Of a stretch of 64,000 bases of DNA, positions 48,877 through 57,081 are shown in pieces. The DNA comes from JAPPOI01 sp028818055. GTDB lineage: Bacteria > Pseudomonadota > Alphaproteobacteria > Rhodobacterales > Rhodobacteraceae. Made by a program: the position numbers and the translations under genes. How positions within the stretch are numbered: position 1 is the stretch's first letter; each line of letters opens with the position of its first letter. The notes below the pieces were generated by a model. That model was given only the letters and a program-made list of their open reading frames with translations. It was not told the origin of the DNA and made no database searches. The DNA lies in NCBI GenBank assembly GCA_965267405.1, contig OZ253954.1:434001-498000 (forward strand), in the 5' to 3' direction.

Positions 48877-50895
48877 TTATTCTGCAGCAAGTTTACCTGT
48901 TTTCCGGTTCTGTGCGTTGGTTTGCAGCTCGCCCATCAAAGGTGACGCACGCAAGATCGGATTTGTCAGGTAATGATCAGTCACTGATTGACCGAATTCA
49001 CCCGAACCTTCCCCGCCTGCCTCAACAGGATGCCACTCGTTTTCCGGCACGGTATCGATCGCTGCGAGATGCGGAACGTCTTCGACCAACTTGCTGCGCA
49101 ACTGCGCCAGACTGTCATAAGGAAGAGTTGCACCCAACTCGGCAGACAAGGCGCGCAGGATCGCCCAGTTTTCTTTGGCTTCACCGGGTGGGAACCCAGC
49201 GCGCATTGCGAGCTGGGGGCGGCCTTCGGTGTTGACGAACAGGCCATTTTCCTCGGTCCAGGCAGCAGCTGGCAAGATGATATCGGCACGGTGTGCGCCG
49301 CGGTCGCCATGGCTGCCCTGGTAGATCACGGTTGGGCCTGCAGGAACGTCGATCTCATCTGCGCCAAGGTTGTAGACAACGGCTGCGCCGTCCAGCGCGC
49401 CTTCAACGCCACCGTTGGCGATAGCTCCGACGTCCAATGCTCCAACGCGGCTGGCCGCTGTGTGGAGAACCATGAATTTGGATTGCGTGGCTTCGGCGTA
49501 GCGCATCGCATCTGCCAAAACGCCTTTGCCACCACCAGAGGTCAAAGCGCCCTGCCCGACGATTACGATAGTATCCTTGCCGTGCGCGCTCTCCGGGTTC
49601 ATGTCAAAGAGCTGACGCAGCGCGTCACGTCCGGTCCCAAGGTGAGCATAATCGTAAGTCAGATCAACGGCTTCACCGACAAGACCAATGTTGGCGCCAG
49701 CCAGCCATGCTTTGCGGATGCGGGCATTCAGAACCGGGGCCTCACTGCGCGGATTGGTTCCGATCAACATGATAGCCTTGGCGCTATCGATATCTTCAAT
49801 CGATGCCGTTCCGGCATAGGCCGAACGGTTACCAGCAGGAAGCTTTGCGCCGTTCAGACGACATTCGACGACGCCTTCCTGGCCTTCTACAAGCTCTTTC
49901 AGTGCATAGACGGCCTCAACAGGTGCGAGATCACCAACGAGTCCGGCAACTTTGCCGGACTTCATTGCCGAAGCAGCAGCAGAAAGCGCTTCCCCCCAAC
50001 TTGCCGGACGAAGCTTCCCGTTCTCACGGATATACGGTTTATCAAGCCGCTGGCGGCGAAGGCCGTCCCAAGCAAAACGCGATTTGTCGGACAGCCACTC
50101 TTCGTTCACCCCGTCATGGTTCCGCGGCATGATCCTCATCACCTCACGGCCTTTGGTATCGACCCGAATACTGGAACCGAGAGCATCCATCGCATCAATG
50201 GATTCCGTCTTTGTCAGCTCCCACGGCCGTGCTGTAAAGGCATATGGCTTCGAAGTCAGAGCACCGACAGGGCACAGGTCAACGATGTTACCCTGCATTT
50301 CGCTGTCGAGCGTTTGGCCAAGATAACTGGTGATTTCTGCGTCTTCGCCGCGGCCCGTCTGGCCCAGCTCTGGCATCCCGGCAACCTCGGTGATGAAGCG
50401 GACGCATCGCGTACAAGAAATGCAGCGCGTCATTGCGGTGCCAACCAGTGGGCCAAGGTCCATATTGTCGACGGCGCGCTTTGGCTCGCGGAAACGGCTG
50501 AAGTCAACGCCATAGGCCATAGCCTGATCCTGAAGGTCGCACTCACCTCCCTGGTCGCAAATTGGGCAATCCAGAGGGTGGTTGATCAGGAGAAACTCCA
50601 TCACGCCTTCGCGGGCTTTCTTGACCATCGGTGACGTCGTTTTGACGACCGGAGGTTGGCCCTCCGGACCTGGTCGCAGATCACGTACCTGCATTGCACA
50701 TGAGGCTGCCGGCTTCGGGGGCCCGCCCACTACTTCCACCAGACACATGCGACAGTTTCCAGCGATGGATAACCGCTCGTGATAGCAGAAACGTGGGATT
50801 TCAATTCCGGCTTGCTCACAAGCCTGAATAAGCGTCAACGCGGGATCAACTTCGACTTCAATGTCATCGATGATGATCTTTCTGAGCTCGGACAT
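48877..50895 (-). CDS. nuoG: NADH-quinone oxidoreductase subunit G
   Basis: 672 residues. The 2Fe-2S ferredoxin start (IPRFCYHERLSIAGNCRMCLVEVVG), the H-x3-C-x2-C-x5-C cluster (NHPLDCPICDQGGECDLQDQAM) and the 4Fe-4S pair (TRCISCTRCVRFI) are all present, followed by the molybdopterin-oxidoreductase-like but cofactorless remainder. A CxxCxxxCx27C motif for an extra cluster N7 is not evident, as in most alphaproteobacterial NuoG. Confidence 0.97.
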   Translation of the reverse strand: MSELRKIIIDDIEVEVDPALTLIQACEQAGIEIPRFCYHERLSIAGNCRMCLVEVVGGPPKPAASCAMQVRDLRPGPEGQPPVVKTTSPMVKKAREGVMEFLLINHPLDCPICDQGGECDLQDQAMAYGVDFSRFREPKRAVDNMDLGPLVGTAMTRCISCTRCVRFITEVAGMPELGQTGRGEDAEITSYLGQTLDSEMQGNIVDLCPVGALTSKPYAFTARPWELTKTESIDAMDALGSSIRVDTKGREVMRIMPRNHDGVNEEWLSDKSRFAWDGLRRQRLDKPYIRENGKLRPASWGEALSAAASAMKSGKVAGLVGDLAPVEAVYALKELVEGQEGVVECRLNGAKLPAGNRSAYAGTASIEDIDSAKAIMLIGTNPRSEAPVLNARIRKAWLAGANIGLVGEAVDLTYDYAHLGTGRDALRQLFDMNPESAHGKDTIVIVGQGALTSGGGKGVLADAMRYAEATQSKFMVLHTAASRVGALDVGAIANGGVEGALDGAAVVYNLGADEIDVPAGPTVIYQGSHGDRGAHRADIILPAAAWTEENGLFVNTEGRPQLAMRAGFPPGEAKENWAILRALSAELGATLPYDSLAQLRSKLVEDVPHLAAIDTVPENEWHPVEAGGEGSGEFGQSVTDHYLTNPILRASPLMGELQTNAQNRKTGKLAAE

Positions 50896-50941
50896 TTGGC
50901 TAGCGTTCCCTCAGGTTTCGCCGCCATTGACCCGACGGCGT

Positions 50942-51343
50942 TTAATTCGCGCGCAACAGTCGACCAGCCGCGCTGCCCTTGGCTATTTCTTCACGCCCGA
51001 CAGTGCAATAGCCTTCCGGGTTTTCTGGGGATGCACCACGTTTTTTTAGGTCTGCCCGAATACGGACACGCAGCTTCTCTTTTTCCGCCCGGTTTTTGGT
51101 CAACTCTTCGATCTGAGCATCCGAATAGCCTGACTTTCGGGCAAATTTCTCGAGTGCTTTGAGATAGTTATACGCACGAAGCCACCGCGGACTGAGGTCA
51201 TCACAGTTTTTTCGAAGCTCATCGGCCAAGCCGAGTGTATAGAATCCGTTCACAACTGTCGGATTTTCGTGCAGCGGTTGCATGGCCACCGAAGGCGATG
51301 CGATCGATACCGCAAGACATGCGGTCAACAAAATACGTTTCAT
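50942..51343 (-). CDS. Secreted protein between nuoF and nuoG (DUF5333-like)
   Basis: 133 residues from the ATG at 51343. The signal peptide KRILLTACLAVSIASPSVA precedes a helical, charged domain with two Cys (RKNCDDLSPRWLRAYNYLKALE... and GYCTVGREEIAKGSAAGRLLR). I believe this is the Rhodobacterales family DUF5333 that travels with nuo genes; the label is from memory. It is 46 bases upstream of nuoG. Confidence 0.72.
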   Translation of the reverse strand: MKRILLTACLAVSIASPSVAMQPLHENPTVVNGFYTLGLADELRKNCDDLSPRWLRAYNYLKALEKFARKSGYSDAQIEELTKNRAEKEKLRVRIRADLKKRGASPENPEGYCTVGREEIAKGSAAGRLLRAN

Positions 51344-51491
51344 GGGCCTGTTTTTCACTCTTGCCAACTTTTTTACCGGGCAGCCCGCACGTTGCCTCCG
51401 GTAGAATATATGGCTCGAGTGATCGAATGTTGAGATTTCTCACGCCAAGAGCGCGAAATTGCGCTGTAACTGTAACACTTCGTGAGACGTA

Positions 51492-51716
51492 TCAGGTAGG
51501 CGTCTGAGCTTTTTCAGCGATTCCAAGCACGTGGTCGATCCACGGACACGCAACAAATGAAATAAATGGAACTGTGAACGCCGTCGATATCAGGATTTCT
51601 AGCCAAAGTGGCAGATCTACGCCCACCCATTGCAAGCCATAACTCATGCAAAGGGCGCAGGGGTATACGCAGGCCCAGATCAGAATGTTTTGCAGGAGTA
51701 ATTGGATGGAATTCAT
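51492..51716 (-). CDS. Small two-helix membrane protein (DUF2798-like)
   Basis: 74 residues with two hydrophobic segments (LLLQNILIWACVYPCALCMSYGLQW and PLWLEILISTAFTVPFISFVACPWIDHVL). The second, with PxxSFxxCPWIDHV, resembles the DUF2798 pattern. AGGAG-like text lies shortly upstream. Separated by 148 bases from the DUF5333-like gene and 73 from the zinc-ribbon gene. Role unknown. Confidence 0.58.
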   Translation of the reverse strand: MNSIQLLLQNILIWACVYPCALCMSYGLQWVGVDLPLWLEILISTAFTVPFISFVACPWIDHVLGIAEKAQTPT

Positions 51717-51789
51717 TCACTCACCTTTCCCCCAAGGGAAAGGATTAAACCATCCCGCCGTTTCAGCGAAGTTGAATCAAGATTGTTGG

Positions 51790-52047
51790 TTAACCAAAAA
51801 CAAAGAAGAGGATTTCCCGAACAACCGGTAACATGATCACTCCCAACATCACGGCGACTGCAACGATCGCGGGCGCGTTGTTCCAAGAGAAAAGATCGTG
51901 AGTCTTTTGAGGGGGCTCTGTCGAACCGCACGAGGGACAGGTATGGTTTTCATACGGCCTCGCACCGCAGAACGGACAATAGTTGGGTGTGCGGCGTCTT
52001 GAAAACGGCAAACTAGCGGCGCCGCTCCCGTAACGGATGAACACCAC
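51790..52047 (-). CDS. Zinc-ribbon plus membrane-anchor protein
   Basis: 85 residues from the GTG at 52047, which has AAAGG 6 bases upstream; the TTG at 52065 or a TTG at 52011 are alternatives. PNYCPFCGARPYENHTCPSCGS is a clear double CxxC zinc ribbon, and APAIVAVAVMLGVIMLPVVREILFFVFG is a single membrane helix at the C-terminus. The start overlaps the preceding 75-aa gene. No family recognised. Probably an anchored metal-binding protein of unknown role. Confidence 0.6.
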   Translation of the reverse strand: MVFIRYGSGAASLPFSRRRTPNYCPFCGARPYENHTCPSCGSTEPPQKTHDLFSWNNAPAIVAVAVMLGVIMLPVVREILFFVFG

Positions 52048-52240
52048 GGCTGGCCTTTCGAGCAAATGCTCCGAACATCAACAAGCCAACTCCGGCAAGC
52101 GCGATCATCGGGACCCAGGCCCATAGCGGAATCATTTCAGCACGAACCGCGAGAAACGCGCCCCACAAAGGTACGCCGACAACACCAGCGGTGATTAAGG
52201 CCGCGATCAAACTCAAAAAACCGTCCCAAATTCGGATCAC
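52013..52240 (-). CDS. Small two-helix membrane protein
   Basis: 75 residues from a GTG at 52240 overlapping the DUF3291 stop (GTGA). Two hydrophobic segments (GFLSLIAALITAGVVGVPLWGAFLAV and LWAWVPMIALAGVGLLMFGAFA) and a basic end (RKASRGVHPLRERRR). Together with the zinc-ribbon protein downstream and DUF3291 upstream it forms a tightly overlapped trio. Not recognised. Confidence 0.65.
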   Translation of the reverse strand: MIRIWDGFLSLIAALITAGVVGVPLWGAFLAVRAEMIPLWAWVPMIALAGVGLLMFGAFARKASRGVHPLRERRR

Positions 52241-52737
52241 GCCGCACCCTCTCCGCAAGCCCTGGAACGCCAAAGCCGCGCGTCTTCAATACCGTCCCAG
52301 CCAAAGGCATGTGCCGAATTTCCGTGCGACTTCAGGTGTTCTAACCGCTGGAGTGCCTCTTCCAGCGTTGGCTGATGCCCTTCTTCGACCCACCACATCA
52401 CAAAGTGCATTTCACCCAGAACTTCGAACCATTCTTGCCGACGTTCATAAAATTGCCGGTGAATTGTGTTCCAAACGAAATCTTCGAGTGTTTCTACACT
52501 TTCCCAAACCGTTAAGTTCGCGACGAATTGTGGATCGTCACCGATGCTATTTTCGGTGTTGCCAGTCCCCGGCTCGCCCGAGCCTTCCATCATCCACACA
52601 AACCCGGGCATACGCTTACCCAAGCCATTAACACGATCAAGGGCGTCCATGAATTCGGCCACCTTTGGGTCATCCGTGGGCGCGACAAGCCGTCCAATAT
52701 TCAATTCGGCCAGATGCAATTGGGCCTTTTTACCCAC
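52237..52737 (-). CDS. DUF3291 family protein
   Basis: 166 residues starting with GTG. HLAELNIGRLVAPTDDPKVAEFMDALDRVNGLGKRMPGFVWMMEG, NLTVWESVETLEDFVWNTIHRQFYERRQEWF and MWWVEEGHQPTLEEALQRLEHLKSHG match DUF3291, a ferredoxin-like, ABM-related fold of unknown role. It lies between the lipoprotein gene next to nuoF and the small membrane genes. Confidence 0.85.
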   Translation of the reverse strand: MGKKAQLHLAELNIGRLVAPTDDPKVAEFMDALDRVNGLGKRMPGFVWMMEGSGEPGTGNTENSIGDDPQFVANLTVWESVETLEDFVWNTIHRQFYERRQEWFEVLGEMHFVMWWVEEGHQPTLEEALQRLEHLKSHGNSAHAFGWDGIEDARLWRSRACGEGAA

Positions 52738-52810
52738 TGTTTTTGCGCTTCCGGTTCAGGAACTTCATTTTAAATCCACTCGGCTCTTTGGCCTCTTACT
52801 AAGGATCAAT

Positions 52811-53152
52811 TCAGCGGGCCAAACAGCGGCCGGTGAAAATCATGTCTCCGCCAGCCCTCACAAAAGCCCAGTCGTTGGTCGCAGGATCAATTGCCCACTT
52901 GGTATCCGAGCGACCATAGTTCGTGACGCAGTATCGTGTTGCTTGAAACCTGACGCTTTCACGAACGTCATCCAGCGATGCGCCCTCGGCTGAGACACGA
53001 ACCGAGATATCGCGGCGATCATCACCTCTTGAAAGCTGGGCGCGAAACGGAAGCGTAGCGGATGCTTGCCCACCACCACCTCCAAAGAAGCGTTCTCGTA
53101 ATCCGCAACCACTTAAAATGAGTACGACACAAAGTAGTCCGACAATGCGCAT
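52811..53152 (-). CDS. Small lipoprotein between nuoF and DUF3291
   Basis: 113 residues from the ATG at 53152. The signal RIVGLLCVVLILSGC carries a lipobox (LSGC), followed by a Gly run (FFGGGGGQ). The mature part (ISVRVSAEGASLDDVRESVRFQATRYCVTNYGRSDTKWAIDPATNDWAFVRAGGDMIFTGRCLAR) has two Cys that could form a disulfide. Not recognised. It starts 97 bases after nuoF. Confidence 0.7.
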   Translation of the reverse strand: MRIVGLLCVVLILSGCGLRERFFGGGGGQASATLPFRAQLSRGDDRRDISVRVSAEGASLDDVRESVRFQATRYCVTNYGRSDTKWAIDPATNDWAFVRAGGDMIFTGRCLAR

Positions 53153-53249
53153 GAGTGTCTCTGCCCTCTCCCGTCCGTGCGGAACCCTACCACGCGCGAC
53201 CGGGGGATCAATCACAACCTATTGCTGGAACAAGGCCTGCCATTCCGAC

Positions 53250-54548
53250 CTATTCGGCAGCAAACGCACTCATCTTACCTGAGCGTTTCGCTTTAATCCG
53301 ATCTTCGATCTCATCACGGAAGTGCCGGATTAATCCCTGAATTGGCCATGCCGCAGCATCGCCAAGCGCGCAAATCGTGTGACCTTCGACCTGCTTCGTT
53401 ACATCAAGCAGCATGTCAATTTCTTCCGGCTCGGCTTCGCCCTTCACCAGGCGATCCATGACGCGCATCATCCAGCCGGTACCCTCGCGGCACGGCGTAC
53501 ACTGGCCACAGCTTTCGTGTTTGTAGAACTTCGACAAACGCCAGATCGCTTTGATGATGTCTGTTGATTGGTCCATCACGATGACCGCCGCCGTGCCAAG
53601 GCCCGACCGTTGCTCGCGCAGCCAGTCGAAGTCCATGATGCACTCTTCCTTCATAATCTTGCCGGGCAGACACGGGACCGACGACCCACCAGGGATCACG
53701 GCCTTCAAGTTATCCCAACCACCACGAATGCCACCGCAATGGCGTTCTATCAGTTCTTCAAACGAAATCGACATCGCTTCTTCGACGACGCAAGGATTAT
53801 TCACGTGGCCCGAAATCGCATAAAGTTTGGTACCGGCGTTATTTGGACGACCGAAACCAGCGAACCATTCAGGTCCACGACGCAAAATCGTTGGAACAAC
53901 AGCGATCGATTCAACGTTGTTGACGGTAGTCGGACAACCATAAAGGCCCGCACCAGCCGGGAACGGCGGTTTCATCCGCGGCATGCCCTTCTTGCCTTCA
54001 AGGCTTTCGAGAAGCGCGGTTTCTTCGCCGCAAATGTACGCGCCAGCACCGTGATGAAGATAGATGTCGAAATCCCAGCCTGAACCTGCAGCGTTTGGTC
54101 CGACCAGACCTGCATCATAGGCCTCGTCAATGGCGATCTGGAGGGCTTCCTTTTCGCGAATGTATTCGCCACGGATGTAAATGTAGCAGGCGTTTGCACC
54201 CATCGCGAATGACGCAATCAGACATCCTTCGATCAAGGTATGCGGATCGTGCCGCATAATCTCGCGGTCTTTACAGGTGCCAGGTTCGGATTCATCGGCA
54301 TTAACGACCAAATACGCAGGTCGGCCATCGGATTCCTTTGGCATAAAGGACCACTTGAGCCCGGTTGGGAAGCCTGCTCCGCCGCGCCCCCGAAGGCCGC
54401 TGGCTTTCATCTGTTCGACGATCCAATCACGACCCTTTTGAATGATGCCCGCAGTGCCATCCCAATGGCCCCGCGCCTTGGCACCAGCCAAAGAACGGTC
54501 ATGCATTCCGTAGAGGTTCGTAAAGATGCGATCTTTGTCGTCGAGCAT
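53250..54548 (-). CDS. nuoF: NADH-quinone oxidoreductase subunit F
   Basis: 432 residues. FMN/NADH site GLRGRGGAGFPTGLKWSFMP and GAGAYICGEETALLESLEGKKG, and the 4Fe-4S motif HESCGQCTPCREGTGWM, are intact. It accepts electrons from NADH. Thirty bases after the DUF5337-like gene. Confidence 0.97.
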   Translation of the reverse strand: MLDDKDRIFTNLYGMHDRSLAGAKARGHWDGTAGIIQKGRDWIVEQMKASGLRGRGGAGFPTGLKWSFMPKESDGRPAYLVVNADESEPGTCKDREIMRHDPHTLIEGCLIASFAMGANACYIYIRGEYIREKEALQIAIDEAYDAGLVGPNAAGSGWDFDIYLHHGAGAYICGEETALLESLEGKKGMPRMKPPFPAGAGLYGCPTTVNNVESIAVVPTILRRGPEWFAGFGRPNNAGTKLYAISGHVNNPCVVEEAMSISFEELIERHCGGIRGGWDNLKAVIPGGSSVPCLPGKIMKEECIMDFDWLREQRSGLGTAAVIVMDQSTDIIKAIWRLSKFYKHESCGQCTPCREGTGWMMRVMDRLVKGEAEPEEIDMLLDVTKQVEGHTICALGDAAAWPIQGLIRHFRDEIEDRIKAKRSGKMSAFAAE

Positions 54549-54578
54549 GTCTACCTCATCACTGGCGCATCTGCGCCT

Positions 54579-54806
54579 TCATCTGTTGTCCCGGCGCTTA
54601 CGCCATACTTGCCAGGTCACGATTAATGCCCAGAGAAACCCTGCCAAGGCAAAAAGGTCAAACAGGAAAACATATCGCTCCGGAAGTCCAAGCTGACCGC
54701 CAATCCATTGAGACGCCATCCAAAGGATCATTGTCGCCGCGATCACAATGGCGGCAAGACGTGTTTGCCTTGCAAGGGCTTTGTAATGTTCGTTGCTGTC
54801 GGTCAA
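54579..54806 (-). CDS. Small membrane protein between nuoE and nuoF (DUF5337-like)
   Basis: 75 residues if it starts at the TTG at 54806 (LTDSNEHYKALARQTRLAAIV). Two hydrophobic segments (AAIVIAATMILWMASQWIGGQLG and VFLFDLFALAGFLWALIVTWQVW) with a short basic end. I recall this pattern as DUF5337, which sits next to nuo genes in Rhodobacterales. The start is uncertain; upstream codons lack a ribosome site and read unlike a protein. Confidence 0.65.
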   Translation of the reverse strand: MTDSNEHYKALARQTRLAAIVIAATMILWMASQWIGGQLGLPERYVFLFDLFALAGFLWALIVTWQVWRKRRDNR

Positions 54807-54949
54807 TTGGGCTTCATCCGGACCCTGCAGTTTCAGCGTTGATATACCGTTGCAACCCACAGGCGCGCAACGCGATATTTTCCTCGAAAACGCATAAAAA
54901 AGGCGCCGGTGCACATGCCCGGCGCCCCAACGTTTTGTTGTTTCAAGCT

Positions 54950-55819
54950 TTAGTAAACGTCGCCGCCTTCAACGCGTTTTGAAAACTCGGTTTCGCCACC
55001 AGCAGCAAGAATCTTAGCCTGTTCAACCCAGCCGTCCCGTGTGACTCGTCCTTTGAAACCTTGAAGGTTTGCATCGACCCAAGCCACTTCGTCGGGCGTC
55101 CAGCTTGCCACCTGGTCAAAGTGCCAGAATCCCAGCGAGTTACAGAGTTGCTCCATTTTCAGGCCAACGCCCTTAATCTGCTTCAGATCGTCTGCTTGGC
55201 CACCACGTGGCGCGTCGAGACCGGCCGGCCGCGTGCCTTCGTTGGTACCTTCAAGCACGCCGTCACCATCGTAGTCTTCGCCCATACCAGCGGCCGCAGC
55301 GGGTGCAGCGGAACTTGCGCTTGCTGCTGCAGCGCTGGCGGCAGCGGCGTCATCAGCGGCGCGTTTTGCGGCTGCTTCATCTGCCGCACGCTTTGCCGCA
55401 GCTTCGTCGGCGGCTGCTTTGGCGGCTGCTTCGTCGGCGGCTGCTTTGGCGGCCGCGGCATCAGCTGCGGCCTTGTCTTCGGCTGCCTTTCGTGCCGCTT
55501 CGGCCTCGGCGGCAGCTTTTGCAGCGGCTTCTTCTTCTGCGGCCTTGCGTGCGGCCGCGTCTGCATCAGCTGTGGCTGCGCTCGACGACGTTGCTGGTTG
55601 CGATGTGGCCCCAGTTTGTGCGCCGGATGGCATCTCCAGCTTTCCGCCAAATCCCAGATAAAGCACGATCGCTGCCAGAAGCGCGATGAGCAGAGATAGG
55701 AAAGCCGCAGGTGAGAACGAATAGTCGCCCAGAACCATCAATGCGACCAATGCAACTAGGAAAATCCCCGCAGCAATGGCAGCCACGATCGTAAGGGATC
55801 CTTGGGTGTGTCTTGACAT
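54950..55819 (-). CDS. Membrane protein with Ala-rich coil and a helix-hairpin-helix domain shared with NuoE
   Basis: 289 residues from the ATG at 55819 (GGGAGG 7 bases upstream; the TTG one codon earlier is less well spaced). Two hydrophobic segments (TIVAAIAAGIFLVALVALMVLG and AFLSLLIALLAAIVLYLGF) precede an Ala-rich stretch of about 95 residues with KAAADEAAAK-type repeats, likely a long helix. The last 75 residues (RPAGLDAPRGGQADDLKQIKGVGLKMEQLCNSLGFWHFDQVASW...) are a helix-hairpin-helix domain; aligned by hand to the end of NuoE, 53 of 78 positions are identical. It could dock on complex I beside NuoE. It is 117 bases after nuoE. Confidence 0.8.
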   Translation of the reverse strand: MSRHTQGSLTIVAAIAAGIFLVALVALMVLGDYSFSPAAFLSLLIALLAAIVLYLGFGGKLEMPSGAQTGATSQPATSSSAATADADAAARKAAEEEAAAKAAAEAEAARKAAEDKAAADAAAAKAAADEAAAKAAADEAAAKRAADEAAAKRAADDAAAASAAAASASSAAPAAAAGMGEDYDGDGVLEGTNEGTRPAGLDAPRGGQADDLKQIKGVGLKMEQLCNSLGFWHFDQVASWTPDEVAWVDANLQGFKGRVTRDGWVEQAKILAAGGETEFSKRVEGGDVY

Positions 55820-55936
55820 CAATATGCCTCCCGTTTCGCTTTTCAGACTGGCTATATCAAAATTTTGATGCCGTGGGAAAAATTATGCGAAAGCAGGAGG
55901 CAAGTTCATGGGAAATTTCAAGAAAATGCCTCAGAC

Positions 55937-57037
55937 TTACTCTGAAGCAAACTCTTGTGCCTGACGAACCCATTCATCTCTGGTGACCCGGCCTTTAAAG
56001 CCTTCAAGGTTCTCATCCACCCAGGCAACTTCCTTATCCGTCCAAGCCGCAACTTGATCGAAGTGGAAGAACCCAAGTGTATGGAGCAGTTTTTCCAGCT
56101 TTGGACCCACGCCTTTGATACGTTTGAGGTCATCTGGCTGGCCTCCGCGCGCTTCCTGGAGCCCTTCGGGGCGATCTGCCTCGGTTGGTGCGGCGGCAAC
56201 GACTGCTTCTGGTTCTGGAACAGCCTCTGGTTCAGGAGCAGGCTCTGGTGCTGGCACCGGTTCCGGTTCGGCAACCGGCGTCGGAGCGGCCACAATCGGC
56301 TCAACATTCGAGACTTTCGAAGCATCCCCACCGTCGCGCCATGGTGCACGCAGCGGAACCTCCGTGCCATCGATCCGTTTGACCGTGTCGCCAATATCAG
56401 TCGCAAGCTGTGCGCTTGCGTTATATTGGTGCCGACCGCTTTCGAACTCCTGCAAACTGGTCAGGCCCGACAAAGGTTCGGATGCATAACGACCATTTTG
56501 CGGGCCCGGAACGGGAACTTGACCGGCAGCCAGCTCCTCAATGATTTCCGCAAACCGCTCAACCGTCAGATCCTCGTAGTAGTCCTTGCCGATCTGGGCC
56601 ATCGGGGCGTTTGCGCAGGCACCAAGGCATTCGACTTCTTCCCAAGTAAACTTGCCGTCTTCAGAAAGTGTATGCGCTGTTGGTGCAATCTTTTCCTTGC
56701 ATACCGCAATCAGGTCCTCTGCCCCGCAGATCATGCAGGACGTCGTTCCACAAACCTGGATATTCGCAACACTACCAGTGGGTTGAAGTTGGAACATGAA
56801 GTAGAACGTGGCCACCTCGAGCACGCGAATATAGGCCATATCCAGCATCGCTGCGACGGCCTCAATTGCAGGACGGCTCAGCCAGCCCTCCTGTTCCTGC
56901 GCGCGCCAGAGTAGTGGGATCACCGCCGAGGCTTGGCGCCCTTCCGGGTACTTCGAGATCTGCGCTTCGGCCCAAGCCGAGTTGGCATCTGTAAAGGCAA
57001 AGCTTTCGGGTTGTTCTTTATGCAGACGGCGGAGCAT
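55937..57037 (-). CDS. nuoE: NADH-quinone oxidoreductase subunit E with C-terminal helix-hairpin-helix extension
   Basis: 366 residues, about twice the usual 160-240. The first 160 carry the thioredoxin-like 2Fe-2S domain (VCGTTSCMICG and CLGACANAPM). Then comes a Pro/Glu/Ala/Val linker (about residues 235-285, VAEPEPVPAPEPAPEPEAV) and a helix-hairpin-helix domain (about 289-366, GQPDDLKRIKGVGPKLEKLLHTLGFFHFDQVAAWTDKEV...). The extension is a feature I know from Rhodobacterales NuoE and is nearly the same as the end of the next protein. Confidence 0.93.
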   Translation of the reverse strand: MLRRLHKEQPESFAFTDANSAWAEAQISKYPEGRQASAVIPLLWRAQEQEGWLSRPAIEAVAAMLDMAYIRVLEVATFYFMFQLQPTGSVANIQVCGTTSCMICGAEDLIAVCKEKIAPTAHTLSEDGKFTWEEVECLGACANAPMAQIGKDYYEDLTVERFAEIIEELAAGQVPVPGPQNGRYASEPLSGLTSLQEFESGRHQYNASAQLATDIGDTVKRIDGTEVPLRAPWRDGGDASKVSNVEPIVAAPTPVAEPEPVPAPEPAPEPEAVPEPEAVVAAAPTEADRPEGLQEARGGQPDDLKRIKGVGPKLEKLLHTLGFFHFDQVAAWTDKEVAWVDENLEGFKGRVTRDEWVRQAQEFASE

Positions 57038-57081
57038 GGCCTAGTCTCGTTTTTCTTGTGTGATTTTGTTGAGCGAAGGGT

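Noticed and set aside
48864..48877. Palindrome AGCCCTTAAGGGCT at the end of nuoG
   Set aside because: Too small a loop for a stable hairpin and it overlaps the stop codon.
48988..50634. 548-codon plus-strand frame across nuoG
   Set aside because: Long only because of codon bias in nuoG; no motifs.
55061..55699. Plus-strand Cys/Gly-rich frame over the Ala-rich coil
   Set aside because: Produced by the repetitive Ala/Lys/Asp codons of the real minus-strand gene.
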